A stretch of 27,691 nucleotides of DNA from Cerioporus squamosus (taxonomy: Eukaryota; Basidiomycota; Agaricomycetes; Polyporales; Polyporaceae): the NCBI GenBank assembly GCA_022592435.1, contig JABYQS010000353.1, positions 1 to 27,691 on the forward strand. Reading direction: 5' to 3'. Both the position numbers and the translations under genes were made by a program. The notes under the pieces were generated by a model that did no database searches, had not been told where the DNA came from, and saw nothing but the letters and a program-made list of their open reading frames with translations. Shown here piece by piece: positions 1-12,326 of this stretch. How positions within the stretch are numbered: the first letter of the stretch is position 1; every line of letters starts with the position of its first letter.

Positions 1-12
1 CCGAACTCCTGT

Positions 13-729
13 CTACTCCGAGGAGCCGGAGGAGCTCTCCCAAGACTCGGGATCCTCGTCCATGTCGAGCCACGTCTCGCCCAGGACGAACATGTCCCGG
101 TCGGGGAAGACCTCGAGGATCTCGCAGCGGATGCCCTCGGTCTCGAGCAGGTACGTGCGGCGGAGCTCGCGCTTGCCCGCGACGATCTGCGCGTCGACGT
201 TGAGCAGGAGGAACTCCGGGTCTGCGCGGAGGTGCCGGAAGATCTGGCCCAGCGCGAACTTCTCGTCGAGCAGCAGCCGCTCCGTCTCGGGCGACGTCAC
301 CGTCACGGAGGACGTCGCGATGCAGACGACCTTGGGCCCGCACACGAGGTGCACCTGGCGCTCTTGGTGGATGGGGTGGTCCTTGGATGCGCCTGCGCCG
401 CGGGGCTCGTCTTCGTGTAGATGCGCTCGACGGTGATGCTGCGGCCAAAGAATGCGCTGCGGGAGTGGGTCAGTTTATGGTGACAGCTGACAGACGGTGG
501 GTGTCCTGGACAGGACGCCGTCTCACCTGAGCTGTCGCTGAAGGCCTCCCTGGCAAATCAGCATCATACGCTCTACGCCGGTCACTTTCACTGGGGATCG
601 GATCTGTTGCACCGACGAATCAGGGTCTGATAGTGGCTCGAACATCGTAGAGGAAGAGCATACCTCAACACTAGTGGTACTGCCGGTGTAGGTATCTCTA
701 GCAAGTCTTCTGGTCTCAGGGACACCCAT
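13..729 (-). CDS. Conserved hypothetical protein, possibly chorismate-lyase-like (one apparent frameshift)
   Basis: Two exons fit: 527-729 (ATG at 729, good context) and 13-456 (TAG at 13-15). They are joined by an intron with a CAG/GTGAGA donor and a CGCAG acceptor. The joined reading gives GGLQRQLSAFFGRSITVERI, then in another frame QERQVHLVCGPKVVC, LGQIFRHL and CEILEVFPDRDMFV to the stop. The two parts are collinear, but the frame changes between about 375 and 410, where exactly one base is missing; adding it gives 648 nt (215 aa). The C-terminal pattern (LGQIF, an RRTYLLE strand, an ILEVFP strand) reminds me of the chorismate lyase / DUF98 fold, but this is weak and no catalytic claim is made. 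The lost base lies near C-runs, so an assembly error is more likely than decay. Whether more exons lie upstream of 729 cannot be seen. Confidence 0.55.
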
Positions 730-1969
730 TGCGATAATGATCTAGACGGAGGTTGTATGCTTTACTTGGGAGCGTAGTCAGCGCACGACGGTGGAGGAGA
801 GTAGAGAAGCGATGCCCACCTTAGGGATGGCCTGGGGGTTGTGTGACGACCAAGGTATACGTGTTGAACGTGTACGTGAGTCGTGGTGCACAGGGGAGCT
901 GGGCAGGAGGAGTCGGGGTGAATGCGATACGAGCTTGCCTTGCAGCAAGCCCTCTCATATGCATCTCCAGAACCGCAGTCTCGGATGACAGTGAGAACCG
1001 GGTGTCCTTGTCTGTGGTGCAACTCCGCCTTGCGCGGATGCTTTTCATATCTCTACACAGATACCAGGGAATGTCATGGCGAGGTGACAAGGAGGTTGGA
1101 AGGCCCGTGCTCACCGTCGCACGCTCACGCTGAACTGCGTCCGAGAACAGTCCCTTGCGCATGCATGCATAGTCAGTGTCTGAATGCTACGACTGGATGT
1201 CGAGAAGTTCGTCCACACGTTCGTAGGCGACTTTGATGTCCGGGAGCCTGAGTAGCACTGATTTGCAGCCCTGCTACCGACTAGTCCTGTACTCCATGAT
1301 CGTATTCATGACCGCCTGATATGGCCATGGAGGCGTGCATGGACACTGTCAATTGCATCAACTGTTACAAGACCCGGTCAGGGCGTTAAAGACGAGTAGG
1401 CCAGGGACAATACTGACCGGTCAGAATGCCGTGTTGCACGTTCCTGCAGCGGATTCTCGGTCGTGACGTCGGCCAGTCGTTCCAGAATTGACCTGCCTTC
1501 TATGCACGGTCTGGGGTAACGTCCATCTTATCGTCTCTGGCTTCGTCGATGCTGTGGGCGTGGGTTGCGAGTGCGGCATCTCGTCATCTCGAAGCGAAGT
1601 ATCGTAGGCAGAGACGGCCCCAGAGGACCAATCGCGTTAATGAAGCTTATGGGGCCCTAGCTGTCAACGAACTTACGAACTTAGCAGCTGAGGACCAGCG
1701 GGTCGGTAAACTTCTTGTAGATGGCGGTAACCCGCGAAGGAGGATGGCGAGGATTCGGGATGCTACTGGGCCCTGAGCATGCGTGCCATCATGAGAGAGC
1801 GGGGAGGTCTTGACATGATATCAACTGCTTTCTAGCTGCATGGTCTTCTTCGGTCTCACGTAGGGCAAGCACTTCACGAGAGGCGAAGGCGGTTGACCAT
1901 CTCGTCTGAAAGAAACATCCGTTCGTCCTATTCGTAGAGTCGTTAGAAGGCCGTTCGTACACCATGTCA
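730..1969. other. Gene-free stretch between two minus-strand genes
   Basis: About 1.2 kb downstream of the DUF6533 gene and upstream of the gene at 13-729. Short open frames exist on both strands, but none shows a recognisable domain, a consistent exon chain or fungal-type codon choice. It must contain the promoter of the leftmost gene and the 3' end of the DUF6533 transcript. No tRNA, rRNA or terminal repeat was recognised. Confidence 0.4.
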
Positions 1970-3696
1970 TCACACACGCGCAACCGTCTCTATCTCCATG
2001 CATGTGTCTGTCGCCTTCTCCGCAATCTCGTCGCCAGCACTGTCAGTCTCAGTATTGCCGTGTGCGGAAACCAGCGACGAGCCCAGAGGGCCGATGAGCT
2101 TCGCAAAATTAACAGAGCTTTGAGATTGAAATGCAGTTGTCATCTCGGAGGTCCCCGACTGCAAACGAACGAGACCGCGATTGACTTCCTGCAGGTCGAG
2201 GATGAAACGCGATATAAGGATTGCGGTGATCCTGGAGAGCGGGAGCGGTCTGAGATGGAACACGGCGAATGATGGAGAAGTGGCAACGTACGGTTCCGTG
2301 AATATCGTGACGTAGCTGACGGGGACCAGGGATTCGTAATCAATCTGACATAGCGACGGATATGCGCATATGAGCATTCCAGTCGGAACAGTCGAGTCTT
2401 GGTATGTATCGCTCACCGATAGCATCGTGAACAGAAGGTGCAGGACATTGAGCGCGAGGAGAACTCTTGTCGAGGTGAGCAGCCGGGAAGCGGCGTGGCA
2501 AGAGCAAGCAGCTCACAGAAAGTATATCGTTCCTTCGTTGGCGTGGCTCTGGTCAGCGGTTGAAACCGGGAGCGATATGGCACACCGAAGGCTCACCATC
2601 TCGCAGAAGAGTGGTCGAGAATGAGTGTCTTCGGGGAACGCCACTAGCTTGCACTTTGGTCCCGTAATAGGTGGCGCGCCATGTCACTACGAGGACTATG
2701 AGGTCGGCAGCGATGAGGGACACCCGCGAGGCGATCGTGACTACGAAGGGTCAGTCAACATTGCACGCGTGTTGCGCCAACATTCACCTCAATGGTACGT
2801 ACATCTAGTTCGTCAGTTGCAATGGTGTAATAATGTGAGATACACACTGTAACTCACTGTTTCCCCAGTTCCTCCGGTATATCAACCTGCGGCAGGCAGC
2901 TAAACACAGGAACGGTTGTGGAGTCGAGCCACCGATAGCGCGACTGGTTGAGAGGATCAGGCAAATGGCCAACGGAAACAGAATGCCGCTTACGAAGTTC
3001 AAGCCGATGGGCACTGAGTACAGCAAGAAAACGACTGTGGCTACAGTCCATCGGTGGTGTTCACAAAGGGCGTACGTCCGAAGGCACGAGAAGGCTTCAA
3101 TGACAATCGATCAACGTCTGGAGTGACCTACCAAAGCACTGCACGCACCTGCCCATGGGAAGTACTGTAGGACGGAGAACGCAGCGACGGCATTTGTAAG
3201 GGTTGCACAACTAAGCCTTCAGTCATTAGCCGCGTTCTGAAGTCTCAAGGGATCGTCTACCTCTGTTGTGTTGAAGGAGTCAGTAAGCGACAATGGAAGA
3301 CAGCATAGTACATGATCAAGCCGACGTACCTGAGGTGACATCGGGAGCGAGGTTACCGTCTGGGTGATCATAGACAGCAACGACAAGTACCTGTTGGACA
3401 GGAACAAAACCGATGCCCCGGTGACTTTGCTTTCCCAGAACAGGTCGACTTCCCGCGTGAAGTGGGCCACGTACTCCGCAACCAACAGAGCTGAACACGA
3501 CGGTGACTCATGAGCAGATTCTGACAAGAAACTATGTCAACGCACCAAACGCCGCGAATTCGCAGCGGTTGTTGATAACGCTGCCCAGAAGTCAATCAGT
3601 CGTAGTATATGAAAAGCACGAAACCAGGAGTTCCACTACTCACAGGTTCTCGAAGATCGAGGCAAGCTCCACGACGCTCGGGCTTGGAGAGGCCAT
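1970..3696 (-). CDS. DUF6533-domain integral membrane protein
   Basis: Eleven exons fit: 3644-3696, 3546-3580, 3330-3490, 3149-3210, 2994-3094, 2858-2943, 2597-2740, 2517-2532, 2417-2465, 2292-2344 and 1970-2231. The N-terminal exons read EFAALLVAEY-like sequence (CEFAAFALLVAEYVAHFTRE) followed by EVDLFW and LFLSNRYLSLLS, the diagnostic DUF6533 signature. Then come AAFSVLQYFPWA, a hydrophobic segment at VATVVFLLYSVPIGLNF, VSLIAADLIVLVVTW, and the C-terminal ILISRFILDLQEVNRG, typical of this large basidiomycete family of multi-spanning proteins of unknown function. One exon is only 16 nt. Phases agree everywhere except at the 3/4 and 6/7 junctions, where one base too many (or two too few) is present. 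The gene may carry two small errors or be starting to decay. Total length would be about 340 aa. Confidence 0.7.
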
Positions 3697-3802
3697 CCCG
3701 TCCCACTTTCAGTGGCAGCCAGGAGGAGGGGAAGCGAGGTCGCGAACACCGAAAACATACCGGTTCCGTGTTTTCTACGTTGTATGAGGTCGCGCCCACC
3801 CC

Positions 3803-4360
3803 TCAATCGTGTGCAGTGGCACCGAGGCACGCAGCGCCGAGGAAGTCTAGTGTTGCGCCCGGCACGTCATGGGTGCATCTGTGTATGCACACAACGTAAA
3901 TACTGGTGAGGGCCGTAGGGTCGAGGGAAGGCAGATAAGCCACTCACAAGCATGTAACCCGGGCGCGCTGGGAATACGTGTTCCGCGCGCCCGTCGGTGC
4001 ATCCGACCTCAAACATGCTGATCATCGGATGGCTCCTTATTTGACGAGCTCTTCAGGCAACGCAAGATATCTTATCCTTGCATACAAACTGTCTGGCTGC
4101 AAGTTGAGTTGGAACGTGGACGTTGCAAAACGAGGGAGGAGCACAACATGAACCGTTGTTAACTGCTACTTGGATCGGGATCTCGTTTGAAGAAGCGAGA
4201 TCCAGCACTGTCCCGATCGAGAGCATCTCCGCTGGCCAAGTTCGGGTATTCTGACCACACTGACCAAGTTGCCATGAGCTCCCTCAGTAAACGGAGTGCG
4301 GACAGCAATTATTCGCAGCCATCGAAGCGCCTCCGCTACGATTACGAAAGTCCGTCTCTA
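3803..4360 (+). repeat. Dispersed repeat, copy 1 (inverted partner at 12735-13290)
   Basis: Read on the plus strand, this segment matches the reverse complement of 12735-13290 almost end to end, roughly 85-90% identical by eye in the best parts. Shared blocks include GGTGAGGGCCGTAGGGTCGA, CTGATCATCGGATGGCTCCT, GACGTTGCAAAACGAGGGAG and GATCGGGATCTCGTTTGA. The right part holds a small open frame starting at ATG 4274 (MSSLSKRSA, PSKRLR), stop at 4372, whose start is preserved in both copies. No terminal inverted repeats or target-site duplication could be seen. It could be a non-autonomous transposable element, or the promoter plus first exon of a duplicated gene family. The copy lies just upstream of the DUF6533 gene start at 3696. 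Confidence 0.8.
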
Positions 4361-4853
4361 TTCATGAAGTAAGTGGTCCTCGGTGTGGCCGCTCACACAG
4401 TGGAGTCCGGTGAGAGCCTCCTACTCCGTGACTTGGATGGAGGGTATAAGTATTCCAGGTGTGCCTCAGGAACGACGCCTCTGGGACACTATCAATATGC
4501 TCGTGCACAACGAGTACTTCCCAGTATCAGTCGGAACACCGCCAGTCCTAACCGTCTCACGTTCACTTCATTCATCCGGTCATAATTATGAGAGCATGTA
4601 CGTACAGCAACATAACGAACTCAAAACGATCATCTACAAGCTACACAAGAGCATAAATACAGTCTTATAATCTAACGTACGTACGCGTAAAGGTCAAGAA
4701 GAATCATGTCGAAAGTATTCCGGATATCGTCTTGGAGTCTCGTAACGTGGGCCTGCCTATCGGGCGTGCGTGAGAATAACGTGGTGGGGGTGGTGGTACA
4801 GTATTAGCACATCTCATCTGGCATCGTCTCCTTCGTATCGGTTGAAAATGTTC
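4361..4853. other. Intergenic stretch right of repeat copy 1, with a possible exon remnant
   Basis: The frame of the repeat mini-ORF ends at 4372 beside a possible donor (GAA/GTAAGT). An open frame at 4383-4670 includes GVPQERRLWDTINMLVHNEY, which looks protein-like, but no splice combination joins it in phase to the mini-ORF. It may be a remnant of the gene that the repeat once began. The rest shows nothing recognisable and presumably holds the 3' end of the F-box gene on the minus strand. Confidence 0.3.
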
Positions 4854-7147
4854 TCATGCGCCCCGCGCAGCCTTGCTCACCAGCGCCCACACAGTGAGCA
4901 GGAGCAAGCACATACAGAACATCATCAACCGCGCCTCCTCTCCTGCGGGGCTCCGCTCCGTCAGCAGCTCAGACAACCCTTTCTGCTCGACGTCCGGATG
5001 GCCGCTCGGGCGCAAATCATATCTCCACCGCCGCGTGGTCGACCACCCGCGGTAGAAAGCGAGGGCTCTCCACAGAGCGGGGTCACCAAGGCCATACCTC
5101 AGGCCGCTCGTACCGACGCTGTTCTCCAGCAGGATGAGCGGCCCCTCGATCCCCAGGGCGCTGGCGACGGATGCAAACCACTCCGCCACTCCGGCACCTG
5201 CACCCAGGCTTGCGCCTGCGCCGGCGCGAGGTTTCCAAGGCCAGAGTGCCGCGTATCGCTGCGAGACGTCCAGACAAACCGGGATGCCATGCGCGTCACA
5301 CGTCAAGTCGAACGTGCCTTGCTCGATGGGTGGCAATGGGACATCCGAGGTTCCCTGAGCCGGAATGAATGCAATGCTGAATGACTTGAGCCGAGGGTTT
5401 GCCAGGGCAATGCGCGACGCGCCGACGTGCATCGGCTCCTCGCCTGGCATGCGCACGAGCGCAAGCGAAAGCGTGCGTAGGCGCGACAACCCGCGTAGTG
5501 AGGTCGCGAACGCATCCTAAAGTGACATGTACCGGTAAGCCTTGAGCTGATGTGGACAGACGCGCATAGACTCACCAAGAAAAACGAAGGCCGGTTGGTA
5601 CAGGTGATCTCCATATCGAGTAGATGTGGACACGACGCCACAAGGGTACGAAAAACTCCGTTGCTATCGTATCCGCCTTGGATCGCAAACGTCACCTTGA
5701 TGGACGTGAGAGCGTGCAGACCTAACAGGACCCGAGAGATCGCAAGCGGTGTCAAATCACGAAGTTGCATTGGATGGGGGAAGCAGACGCGTTGCAGTGT
5801 CTTTGACAGCGGTGTTGACGGAACTGGAGGCGACTGCTGGTTCTGGACCTGAGCCTGAGCCTGGGCTTGCGCTACATTGGCACCTGCGACGGCGGGGTCG
5901 TCCGGGTGTGCACGGTCAACGAGGGCCCTCAAGACCCCGAAGGAGCCGGAGAACTCCTTGAGGTTTGGTAGAGCTTCCGGGGATAGGGTCGAGAGATCAA
6001 CCTGGTTCGTGCTGGGCCGACCGAGGAGGTGCAGACTCTCAATGGTGGGATGCCGTTCGAGGAAGTCCTTGAAGTCTGACGTCGTATGCGCCTGGCCCGG
6101 AACGGTCGTGGTCCAGACCAGTGCCCCGAGAGTGAGGTGGCGGAGGTTAGGCCAGTGGGCTGTGTACAATCGCGCGGCGTCGGTCGGCTCGGACGAGTTC
6201 CCTACGATCCTCAAGGATTCAAGGTGGGGACACCGGAGAGTGAGCATGTCCCAGAGACGGGTGAAGACAGGCTCGCTCTCTGACTCCTGGTCAGCGAGCC
6301 CGAGGACGAGGTCACCCTTGCTGGCATCGGACCCACCTCGGGAAGGCAAGTGCAGGGAATGGGCGTAGAAGCCGTCCTTGAGGGAGAGCGAGAAGCCGAG
6401 GAGGTCCGTGAACTTGAAGAGCTGGACGCGGTCAGTGTGAGCAGAGCACGGCTGAGCTATGATGTCATGTGGCACACACCGAGCTAGTAGGACGAGGCAG
6501 GAAGCAGCCGAACGTGGTCCCGACGTGTCTTAGCCGCGGGCACCTGCAGAACAAGTCAAAACGCTAATTCCGTGGAGCGCGCCGCCATGAGGCGGGCGTC
6601 GACACCCGAGGCCGAGTCCGGGGTGCACTCGAGCACTCACCTCGCGCGGAGCTCCGCCCACATCCGGTCGTCCGGCAGCATGTCCTCCCCGTCCCACTCG
6701 AAGTGCGAGAGCGCGTCGAGGTGCGCGGCGACCTTCATCACGCAGCGCGAGACGACACCCGCGTTGTCCCACGCCTTGAACTGCTCGCGCGGCCGGGAGC
6801 TCACCTCGTCCTCCGGGTAGACCGACAATCTCCGGATGTGTCGCGCTACGTCCGGACGGCGCTGCAGCATGCCCAGCGTGCGCTCGCACTGCTCGGCGCC
6901 ATGGAGCTCCACGTCTGCGTACAGCGCGGGCACGACCTTCGCGTGGACGGAGGAAGACTGATGGGGCAGTCAGGAGGGAGATGCAGTCGCACGACCTGAT
7001 CAATAATCGTACCACTTGGCTCAGATGGAGTATGTGCGAGCGCGACGTGAGGTAGCTGGTAACCTCGAGGAGAATCTCCGCAGGCAGACGGTCGAGAGTG
7101 GGCCGGGCATCACGAAGGGTTCTGTGGTGGGCATAGCGGGCATACAT
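4854..7147 (-). CDS. F-box / leucine-rich-repeat-like protein with C-terminal membrane anchor
   Basis: Five exons with fully consistent phases: 7016-7147, 6641-6957, 6480-6543, 5576-6421 and 4854-5516 (2022 nt, 673 aa). The start at 7147 sits in a strong GCCGCC-ATG context. Residues about 17-40 (TLDRLPAEILLEVTSYLTS) are a classical F-box helix, followed by SSVHAKVVPALYADVELHG, the usual continuation in basidiomycete F-box proteins. The middle has irregular leucine-rich units (CPHLESLRIVG, WPNLRHLTLG, HPTIESLHLLG, LPNLKEFSG) and an AQAQAQAQVQNQQ low-complexity insert near residue 340. The last 25 residues contain a hydrophobic helix (LMMFCMCLLLLTVWALV) ending in a short basic tail, which looks like a tail anchor. 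F-box proteins link Skp1-Cul1 ubiquitin ligases to substrates; the substrate here is unknown. The membrane tail is unusual for the family. Confidence 0.85.
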
Positions 7148-8087
7148 GGCGGCGGCGGCGGCGGGGTCGTCGGAGGGGTCGTGAAGAGTCAGTACGTGCG
7201 AGCGGGTGAGACGACGAGCAGATTACCCCAGAGTGCGAGGGCAGGTGCGATGAGAGGGAGGCGAGTGCGGGGACAGGTGCTGGCTATAAGTACGGGAGGT
7301 GTGTGCACTGTGCAGGGAAGAGAGAGCCTGGGCGCCAGAGCCACGGCCGAACAAGACTTGCACACGGGATGAGATCATCGGAGCGCGCGCTGCCGCCGGC
7401 ATTCGTGCCACCCATCGCAGGCCATCGTCGTCCATGTCGCTGCCAGCCAGCGTTCGTGCCAACTCTACCGCCTCAGATCGAAGCGCAGAACAGTACTACG
7501 CGATAGTTGCGCGTAACAGAAGCAAGCCTCACAATCAATGCACGCGTCCCAAGATGTCCCTCCCCCGCCTCCCTCTTCGCCCCCTTGCATGCCCGCTCGC
7601 CACCCCACCGTCCGCGCACACCGCTCCGCCACACCGTGCCCATGCCAGATGCCCCCCTAACGACACCCGCCGCCCCCGCCCAGCGCTCAGTACCTGTATG
7701 TCCCCCACGGAGGCCCGAGCCGAGTTGCAGCGCGGCGCGAAGACACCCGAGCGTTTCAGGATGCACAGGATGGAAATACAGCCGTACATTCGTATGAGAC
7801 ACGTCGAAACAGCGGGGAAGATCCACAGTAGAATCACGACCTGACAGACGGTCAGCGTACGCCCACACCGACGCGGATACGCAGCCACCGCAGCCGCGCC
7901 CGCCCGCACATGCACCATCCACCCAGCGCCAACGCAGGAGGGACAAGTCGGTGAAGAGCCAGGAAGCCAGAACCGCCATTGTTCTCTGCTCCTCCCGTTC
8001 AGTGCCCTTCCGTGCCTCCTCTGGCGCCATGCGTGTGGATGGCCCCGGGACGAACAGCGGCTGCGAATGGTAATCGGAAGGAAAGAC
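7148..8087. other. Stretch between PRMT1 3' end and the F-box gene start
   Basis: Must contain the 3' end of the PRMT1 transcript and the promoter of the F-box gene. Minus-strand frames stay open for long distances because the DNA is GC-rich. One includes a hydrophobic segment (VVILLWIFPAVSTCLIRMYG, about 7790-7850 region) downstream of a possible acceptor (CTGACCGTCTGTCAG). A plus-strand CTATAAG at about 7283 precedes an ATG at 7434 with an open frame to 7844, but that product is proline/arginine-rich and looks random. I do not call a gene. Confidence 0.3.
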
Positions 8088-10207
<2,120 letters not shown>

Positions 10208-10699
10208 GGTTCGTGTTCGAGTGCGCGTTCGGTGATAGGTTTTCGGATATGCTACAGTTGTTGTTGTCGTCAGAGACGATTATTGGTACAGTAAGTCGTA
10301 GACTTGGGGAGGCGTGAGCACGCTGGAGGAGGAGCAGGAAGGAATACAGAGATCAGCAGACGCGCGACCGAGGATAATGGAAGAAAAATCTCGAAGCGCC
10401 CGTGCACGATCGAGCTGATCACTTCAGATCTCCCAGATTATCTTGCCGCCGTGACGTCGGGGCATCGGGTGACGGGTCACGCCCGCCCTTTCCTTTCTCG
10501 GTGTGGCTCGCTTACACGATGTGAGCACAGCCATGTGGGGCACTGCCGCGAGGGGCGCAGTCAGGCCCAGTCAGGCGCAGCGGTTCCACGTCTCGCCCGC
10601 AGCTCCGAGGGCTCAGAAAACCCCGTGCAGTGCCCGACCGCTCCCAACTTAACGCATCCGGATCCTCTTCCCGCCAGTACTTAAGGACCTTGCCTCGCG
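10208..10699. promoter_or_regulatory. Shared divergent promoter region of PRMT1 (-) and the BRI3-like gene (+)
   Basis: This 492-bp spacer separates two start codons pointing away from each other and must hold both promoters. GTGACGTC, a CRE/bZIP-type core, lies at 10451-10458, followed by GGTGACGGGTCACGCCC, another pair of TGAC/GTCA half-sites, at about 10468-10484. No clear TATA box is seen for either gene. The regulatory role is inferred. Confidence 0.45.
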
Positions 10700-11377
10700 A
10701 TGATCGTGGACCCGACTTCTACACAAACACCCATGGTGCGTACCCATACTTGCACCTGTTCGTATCAGGACTCACTCGTGGACGCAGTCGAAAGATAACT
10801 CGAACGAGCACGACGAACATGCGCAGCTGCCGCCGCATGCGCCGCCTCCTTCATACGAGGCAGTAGTGAGCAATGGTGGAAACAGTGCGTACAGTACCGT
10901 CTTCACGTCTCCCTGCAGGCATCTAACTCGACAATCGACAGTCTCTGGACAGTATGTCCCAGATAGTGCCACCAAAGGTCAGGACGTCAAGGTTCCTACC
11001 CTCCCCACATCCGATACATACCAGGTCGCGGGCCCGCCTCCCTCACAAGCGGGGCAGCCTCCCGCCACGGTCGTGTACAATTACGTGAACCCCGTGACGG
11101 GCGAGCGCATAGTGTCCCTCCTCCCCCCAGACCACCCGCAGATGCTCTGCTTGCAGCAGGGCGGGCACGTAACGGAAACGAAGTTCGGCATCCTTGGTGA
11201 GTCCCACGCCCATCCTTCTATGCTGCGCACGAAGACTGGTGCTGACGGCTGGATGTGTGCCTGATAGGTATCCTGGCTGCGATCATTTGGTTCCCGCTCG
11301 GCGTCGGACTGTGCTTGCTGGACCGGAAGGTCTACTGCAAGCGGTGCGGCGCCATCCTTGACGAGGGCATGTGCTGA
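10700..11377 (+). CDS. Brain protein I3 (BRI3)/LITAF-like small membrane protein with PPxY motif
   Basis: Four exons in phase: 10700-10735, 10788-10884, 10942-11196 and 11268-11377 (498 nt, 165 aa). The second intron has a CTAAC branch site before its acceptor. The N-terminal two thirds are proline-rich and probably disordered, with PPPSYEAV (PPSY at about residues 32-35), a WW-domain ligand of the Rsp5/Nedd4 type. The C-terminal part reads KFGILGILAAIIWFPLGVGL, one hydrophobic hairpin or helix, then DRKVYCKRCGAILDEGMC with a CxxC pair. This order (hydrophobic segment followed by CxxCGA) is that of BRI3/LITAF-like endosomal or lysosomal membrane proteins. A role as an adaptor bringing a Nedd4-type ubiquitin ligase to membranes is inferred, not shown. 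Confidence 0.85.
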
Positions 11378-11592
11378 GGGCTGCACTACTCGCATAACTT
11401 CGCCACACCGGACTTATATCCCCCAACATGTCCCTGTAATGACGGACTTCATCGATTTCATGACCTTGTATATTGCCTACAGTTCACGCACCTGGAATAC
11501 ATGTATCATCAATTGTACCATATTCTCGGAGTAATCCAAGCCTGGCAACTCGGAGGACTTGCGATGTGAGCGGTAAGACCTAAGACCATTCC

Positions 11593-12303
11593 TCATCTGT
11601 CCTCCTTAGGCTGAGGAGGCCTCTCCCTCACTAGTCCTCGGCACCCCCATTCGAGCCACTCCTCCAACAGACCGATCGTTCCAGAGAACAAATTCTCCGG
11701 CATATCAAAGTTCTCCTGGCTGTCCTTCACGGCCTCCAGCAGCTCCTCGCGCAAATTCTTCAGCCACTTTTTGTTGGACGCCTCCTTGTCGCCTTCCTCG
11801 CGCATCCGTTTGAGCAAGGCCACCATCAACCCGTCCGTCGCCTCGTCAAACTCCGCTCTCTCCTCCACCCCATCGTCCACGTTTTCCAGATCTGGGATGC
11901 TGTCGCCGTGGATATCGCGAAGAAGCGCGAGTGCCTCCCTCGCCGCGCCCGGGACCGGTATGCGCGCGACGCGCACGACGTCGCGCAAGAACGGCGCGCA
12001 CGCCTTCACGTAGTGTCCGCTGCAGGTCATTTTCTTCGCCCTGTGATCTTCCGGTTCGCGCATGTGCGCTGTCGCGCGGTCCACGCGAGCGCGGATGGAG
12101 GAGATGGAGGCAGGGAACGCTTCCGCGAGGAGTGCGTGGATGTGCGCGGTGACGCCTGGACGGAGATCCGGGTCGTCGAGGAGCTTCTTGAGGAGCTTCT
12201 TTGAAGCTTCAGGGGTGAAAGAGGCCAGCAGGTCAGACGTAGTGTACCGGGCAGAATTGTTTTGGGCGAGACTGCCGGCAGAAATGGCAATGGCAATTGC
12301 CAT
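11593..12303 (-). CDS. Intronless orphan protein, helical
   Basis: A single open frame of 236 codons from ATG 12303 (MAIAIAISAGSLAQNNSARY) to the stop at 11593. The frame is open a little further upstream, but this ATG is the first after a clear break in character. Composition is amphipathic and helix-rich (EASKKLLKKLLDDPDL, REALALLRDIHGD, EELLEAVKDSQENF, IGLLEEWLEWGC), with no signal peptide or cysteine pattern. I do not recognise a family. The uninterrupted frame and sensible composition argue for a real gene, and lack of introns is unusual next to its intron-rich neighbours. Its first codons overlap a TGCC/GGCA palindromic repeat that recurs about 270 bp upstream. Confidence 0.6.
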   Translation of the reverse strand: MAIAIAISAGSLAQNNSARYTTSDLLASFTPEASKKLLKKLLDDPDLRPGVTAHIHALLAEAFPASISSIRARVDRATAHMREPEDHRAKKMTCSGHYVKACAPFLRDVVRVARIPVPGAAREALALLRDIHGDSIPDLENVDDGVEERAEFDEATDGLMVALLKRMREEGDKEASNKKWLKNLREELLEAVKDSQENFDMPENLFSGTIGLLEEWLEWGCRGLVRERPPQPKEDR

Positions 12304-12326
12304 AGGCTGGCAGTTGCCTGGCGAAT
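12279..12326. repeat. TGGCAATTGCCA palindrome cluster, copy A
   Basis: Contains TGGCAATTGCCA, a perfect 12-bp palindrome, flanked by further TGCC/GGCA half-sites. On the minus strand it matches copy B over about 45 bp (ATTCGCCAG, GGCAA, TGCCAGC, GCCAT and TCTGCCGG blocks in the same order). It overlaps the first codons of the orphan gene. Confidence 0.6.

Noticed and set aside
4770..5384. 204-codon plus-strand open frame
   Set aside because: It lies antisense to the last exon of the F-box gene, whose frame, splice phases and leucine-rich pattern are convincing; the opposite frame is a GC-rich shadow.
7299..7844. Plus-strand open frame preceded by a CTATAAG box
   Set aside because: The product is proline/arginine/histidine-rich without a domain, and the frame lies antisense to the PRMT1 3' region; the TATA-like box alone is weak support.
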